Below, in pieces: positions 61,601 to 64,000 of a stretch of 64,000 bases of DNA. This DNA comes from Pieris napi. Taxonomy: Eukaryota; Arthropoda; Insecta; Lepidoptera; Pieridae. The DNA lies in the NCBI RefSeq assembly GCF_905475465.1, contig NC_062249.1:11482501-11546500 (forward strand), given 5' to 3'. The notes beneath the pieces were generated by a model. The model made no database searches. It was not told the origin of the DNA and saw only the letters and a list, made by a program, of their open reading frames with translations. The translations under genes were made by a program, and so were the position numbers. Position 1 is the first letter of the stretch. Every line of letters begins with the position of its first letter.

Positions 61601-62885
61601 GACGCTGATCACCTACTTGCCTATTCGATTGACAAATTATAATGAAAGAGATACAGAATTCTGACAACCAGACCTAAAAAGGTTGCAACGCCGCTGATTT
61701 ATTTTATTTTTACTAATCGACAGAAGTCCATAGATTATATGCTCGTGTTTTAGGGATGGATATTGGTTAACCTTCTGTTCCATCTGACACACATCGTTTT
61801 GTGTCTACTTGAAGATATTTTACTGGCGAAAAAGTAACTGTGCTTCAAACTATGATTCTCCGTGGTGTTTAATCTTGTACACGCATACAATGCTCCCTTT
61901 AGCACGCGCCATAACCCATATTCACTTACCGTACGATACTGACACATTTAAACTATCCGTTACAATTAATTTGACGGATCAATGAACTATGAATAACGAT
62001 AAAACACGCAATCTCGACATAACCCGTTAAGCCTCCGCCCTTGTATAATCCGCGTTAAAGTAACAATTACGTTATTTTAAACTAAAACGGTTACGTATAC
62101 CGTTTTAAGGGCTATTTTAGTTTCGCTTAACGGGTACGAAGTCAGTTAAGTCAGTAGTAAGTTTGTTTTGATTTGGTTAAATAGCTTACTAAGGAAGTAA
62201 TTTATTTTTATTACAAAATCTCTGACGAAATATTTTATTGATAAAGTAATACAAATGTTTGTTTATCTAACCCTACTTGTTAAGGCCTATAATAATTTTT
62301 GAGGATTTAAATTCTAGTGTTAAAAAATTAGTTGCGTAATTTCTTTGGTTTCGGAAAAAATTGACCCGACAAATTTTCTTGGCGTATTCTTGTCAGATCT
62401 TGTTATATAATTAAGCACGTTTTGAGCACTGTCAAACATGACAAAACACACTAAAATAGGATATATAATCACTTAAATTTCGTAGTAAATACATACATTA
62501 AAACTCGTACTTTTAATTAATTTCAATTTAAAAATTCTACAAAAAAGAATATAATTTATTCAAATGGATAACATTATTTATATATAGAACGTCAGTAAAA
62601 ACTGAATGCTTCGAAATGATTGCCAGTTCGCAAATAAAGGACGTAGAACGGAACAGAACTGGCGATTAACTCTCCCTTTAAATGGCTAATTTGTATCATG
62701 CTCCATATGTAATAATACAAATAAACATACCGTATGCACTCCTCATGTAAATGAGTAAAGTCAAGGGATCTCCCACGCGTACAGGACCCGACACTCGTGC
62801 ACCAGTAGCACCGTAGCCAGACCGAATTTCCATATAGCATTCAGGGGGTTGCAAGGTGAACACTACAGGATTTCCGGTAGCGACC
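58617..62885 (-). CDS. ZP-domain transmembrane protein, C-terminal part (5' exons outside window)
   Basis: Exons in transcript order: 62885-62731, 61077-60999, 60239-60077, 59494-59338, 58786-58617. All GT-AG, and the phases join in one frame (240 codons plus stop and one split codon at the left edge). The product reads PPECYMEIRSGYG, then LLIYMRSAYDGFDIVVNDCF, DELGCPVDDKLISRF, FETQVYAYMKTFRFTGSPAL and YIECDVRMCHGRCPSQPCHW. This is the ZP domain with its conserved cysteines. A tribasic SVRRRS after the domain suits proteolytic release. The last exon has a transmembrane helix (about 20 A/L/V-rich residues after KTSALSAMIVSCG) and a short basic tail ending HKGRIK. Insect members build or anchor apical extracellular matrix and cuticle. 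Which paralog this is cannot be decided. Confidence 0.9.
59935..60065 (+). repeat. LINE-type tail in a ZP gene intron
   Basis: AAAATCGGTCGAGCCGTTTC, GGAGGAGTATGGTAACTAAC and TGTGACACGAGAATTTTATA: a dispersed 3' segment. It ends 12 bases from the donor of the third ZP exon. Confidence 0.5.
60511..60645 (+). repeat. Interspersed repeat family B, copy 3
   Basis: CAGTTGAAGAGTTGCCTACG, GGGCGTAACTCCGATGATTT, AGAAAGCCTGAATGAGCAAA and CCTTGGCTCGTACAG. Confidence 0.7.
60799..60960. mobile_element. Palindromic MITE with 32-bp termini
   Basis: AATGTATATGTCGCAGCCAA... (60799-60830) pairs with 60929-60960 with one mismatch, and TA lies on both sides. The core is itself palindromic (GTTAAACGGC-GCCGTTTAGTTAAAC). 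Rearranged relatives are at 18757-19098. It ends 39 bases from the donor of the second ZP exon. Confidence 0.85.
61452..61702 (+). mobile_element. tRNA-derived SINE with B box deleted
   Basis: AGAGCAGTGATGGGCTAGTC head, then CATGCGACCCGGCTGCGAAC shows the B-box block is missing. The body is normal to GGTTGCAACGCCGCTGATTT. Confidence 0.85.
61710..62575. other. ZP gene intron, nothing recognised
   Basis: TTAACGGGT and its complement recur at 62025 and 62130 around a TTTTAAACTAAAACGG/CCGTTTTAAGG pair, a weak inverted repeat. No exon. Confidence 0.35.
62590..62700 (-). repeat. CR1/Zenon-like LINE tail fragment
   Basis: GCCAGTTCGCAAATAAAGGA, CGTAGAACGGAACAGAACTG and GCGATTAACTCTCCCTTTAA: reverse of the GGCGGGGAGTTTATTGCCAG segment at 53930. 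Confidence 0.6.
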
Positions 62886-62889
62886 CTAA

Positions 62890-63205
62890 AAATACATAAA
62901 AATTCATAAAACAATTTAACCCTTTTGAATCTGTAAACAACACAGCCTTCGCGAATTAATCTATTTGGTGCACAGTGACAATGAATTAGAGGAAATTTAT
63001 TCATTGAATATTTTATTAATGTACTTTAGTTATGTTAAATATAAAAAAACATCATCCAAATTTGCAGCTTTGTAAGAATTATCACATATACATTTGGAAT
63101 TTGGTAAATATAATAAACGTCTTTGATATTTTTACACACAGGACTTGTATTCCTTACATAAAGTATTAAATATTTGTATAGATACACTATCTTGTAAAAA
63201 GGCGA
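62890..63205. other. ZP gene intron, nothing recognised
   Basis: No further ZP exon could be found by frame, cysteine pattern and splice signals between 62890 and the window end. Confidence 0.4.
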
Positions 63206-63211
63206 ATAATA

Positions 63212-63320
63212 TGTTTTTTTATAGAACAGGGAGCAAACGAATAGAACACTCATCGGATGTTAAGTGATACCATGGACACTCTCAATGCCAGAATGCTCGC
63301 GAGTGCGTTCCCGTCTTTTA
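63212..63320 (-). repeat. Jockey-like LINE tail
   Basis: TTTTTTATAGAACAGGGAGC, GGATGTTAAGTGATACCATG and GACACTCTCAATGCCAGAAT with the usual reversed order. Confidence 0.75.
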
Positions 63321-64000
63321 CGTAGTTTCTTACAATTAGGACACGTAGTTCTACGTTCCCATCTTAAGGCATAGATAATAAACGATACTCAAACAGCGTT
63401 ACTTCCCATTCGTGTTAACAAGCGTCAAATTCAGTTTACAAATAAAATGTGAGACAAAAGTTCTATATAAAACTTGGCCTCGTTTCCATGAAAATTTAAA
63501 CTTAAATATCTCATATTTCGTTCCAATAAAAAAACAACGTCACACTGTAGTGTAGTTTCTAGGCTAATGCAAACAAATCAATAAAAGTTTACATTAAATT
63601 TGAACCATAGGTTCTACTTTCACTACACGATTAGTTCCAACATTAACTTTTATTGCAACTAAAATCTCACGTTAAGTAAATAATGACGCGTTCCAATAAC
63701 TGCAAGCAATTCCATTAGGAAAGTAAGGTAGCGTTAAGAATAATGTAAATACTGTATAATTGGGTGTTGAAAATAAATATATTCATCATTATAATACTAT
63801 TCTATAAATACATTTCTGTTTAATACTACGTTTACGTAGTAGTTTTCATTCCAAATAATAACTACAACTCTGTCGCTATCAGAGCGTTCATGACACAATG
63901 CTTGTACTGAAAACTAAAAAAGCATATATATTATATACTAGAGTTTTGTAACCTAACATTAGTTAAGTTACATGTATATATTTTAGTTAATAATCTGTTA
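63321..64000. other. Right edge, nothing recognised
   Basis: AT-rich DNA. It should lie in the ZP gene's intron or upstream region. No exon or repeat match was seen. Confidence 0.35.

Overview
This is eukaryotic nuclear DNA from an insect, most likely a moth or butterfly. It is AT-rich, its genes are split by GT-AG introns, and it is crowded with tRNA-derived SINEs, non-LTR retrotransposon 3' tails and MITEs of lepidopteran type. The species cannot be named from the sequence. No rRNA or functional tRNA gene, CRISPR array or operon was seen.

Three host genes are supported. (1) A complete SETD3-type gene, the actin-histidine methyltransferase family, lies on the + strand with nine exons from 24992 to 55716 (485 aa). 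All its splice phases close. (2) An unnamed six-exon gene on the - strand (37871 down to 27976, 1111 aa) lies wholly inside the 23.6-kb intron 4 of Setd3. It encodes a signal peptide, a long low-complexity ectodomain with SLSEIL/TLNELV-like motifs, one transmembrane segment and a 73-residue tail. One 147-nt exon (30671-30817) was recovered only by splice phase. (3) The C-terminal half of a zona pellucida (ZP) domain membrane protein lies on the - strand (62885 down to 58617, five exons); its 5' exons are beyond the right edge.

Layout: 1-2137 is the right part of a huge foldback element with arms of about 890 bp. 2.1-24.3 kb is gene-poor and full of decayed transposons, including a hAT MITE, a PIF/Harbinger relic with MADF and transposase remnants, a tandem array grown from a LINE tail, and several MITEs. 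One GC-richer island near 4.5-5.2 kb may be a promoter or first exon. 24.3-24.7 kb holds a short relative of the foldback element just upstream of Setd3. 25-56 kb is Setd3 with its nested gene. Intron 4 also holds a 3.4-kb endonuclease/reverse-transcriptase LINE with a 1038-codon open frame (45650-48766), inserted into an older SINE. 56-64 kb holds 3' flanks, the ZP gene and more repeats.

The insertions form readable layers: LINE in SINE, MITE in SINE, SINE in CR1-like tail, SINE in LINE tail. Several carry intact target-site duplications. Three Setd3 splice sites are directly abutted by transposable elements. The three genes share no evident pathway. The nested arrangement is the main functional link, because Setd3 pre-mRNA contains the antisense of the whole membrane-protein gene.
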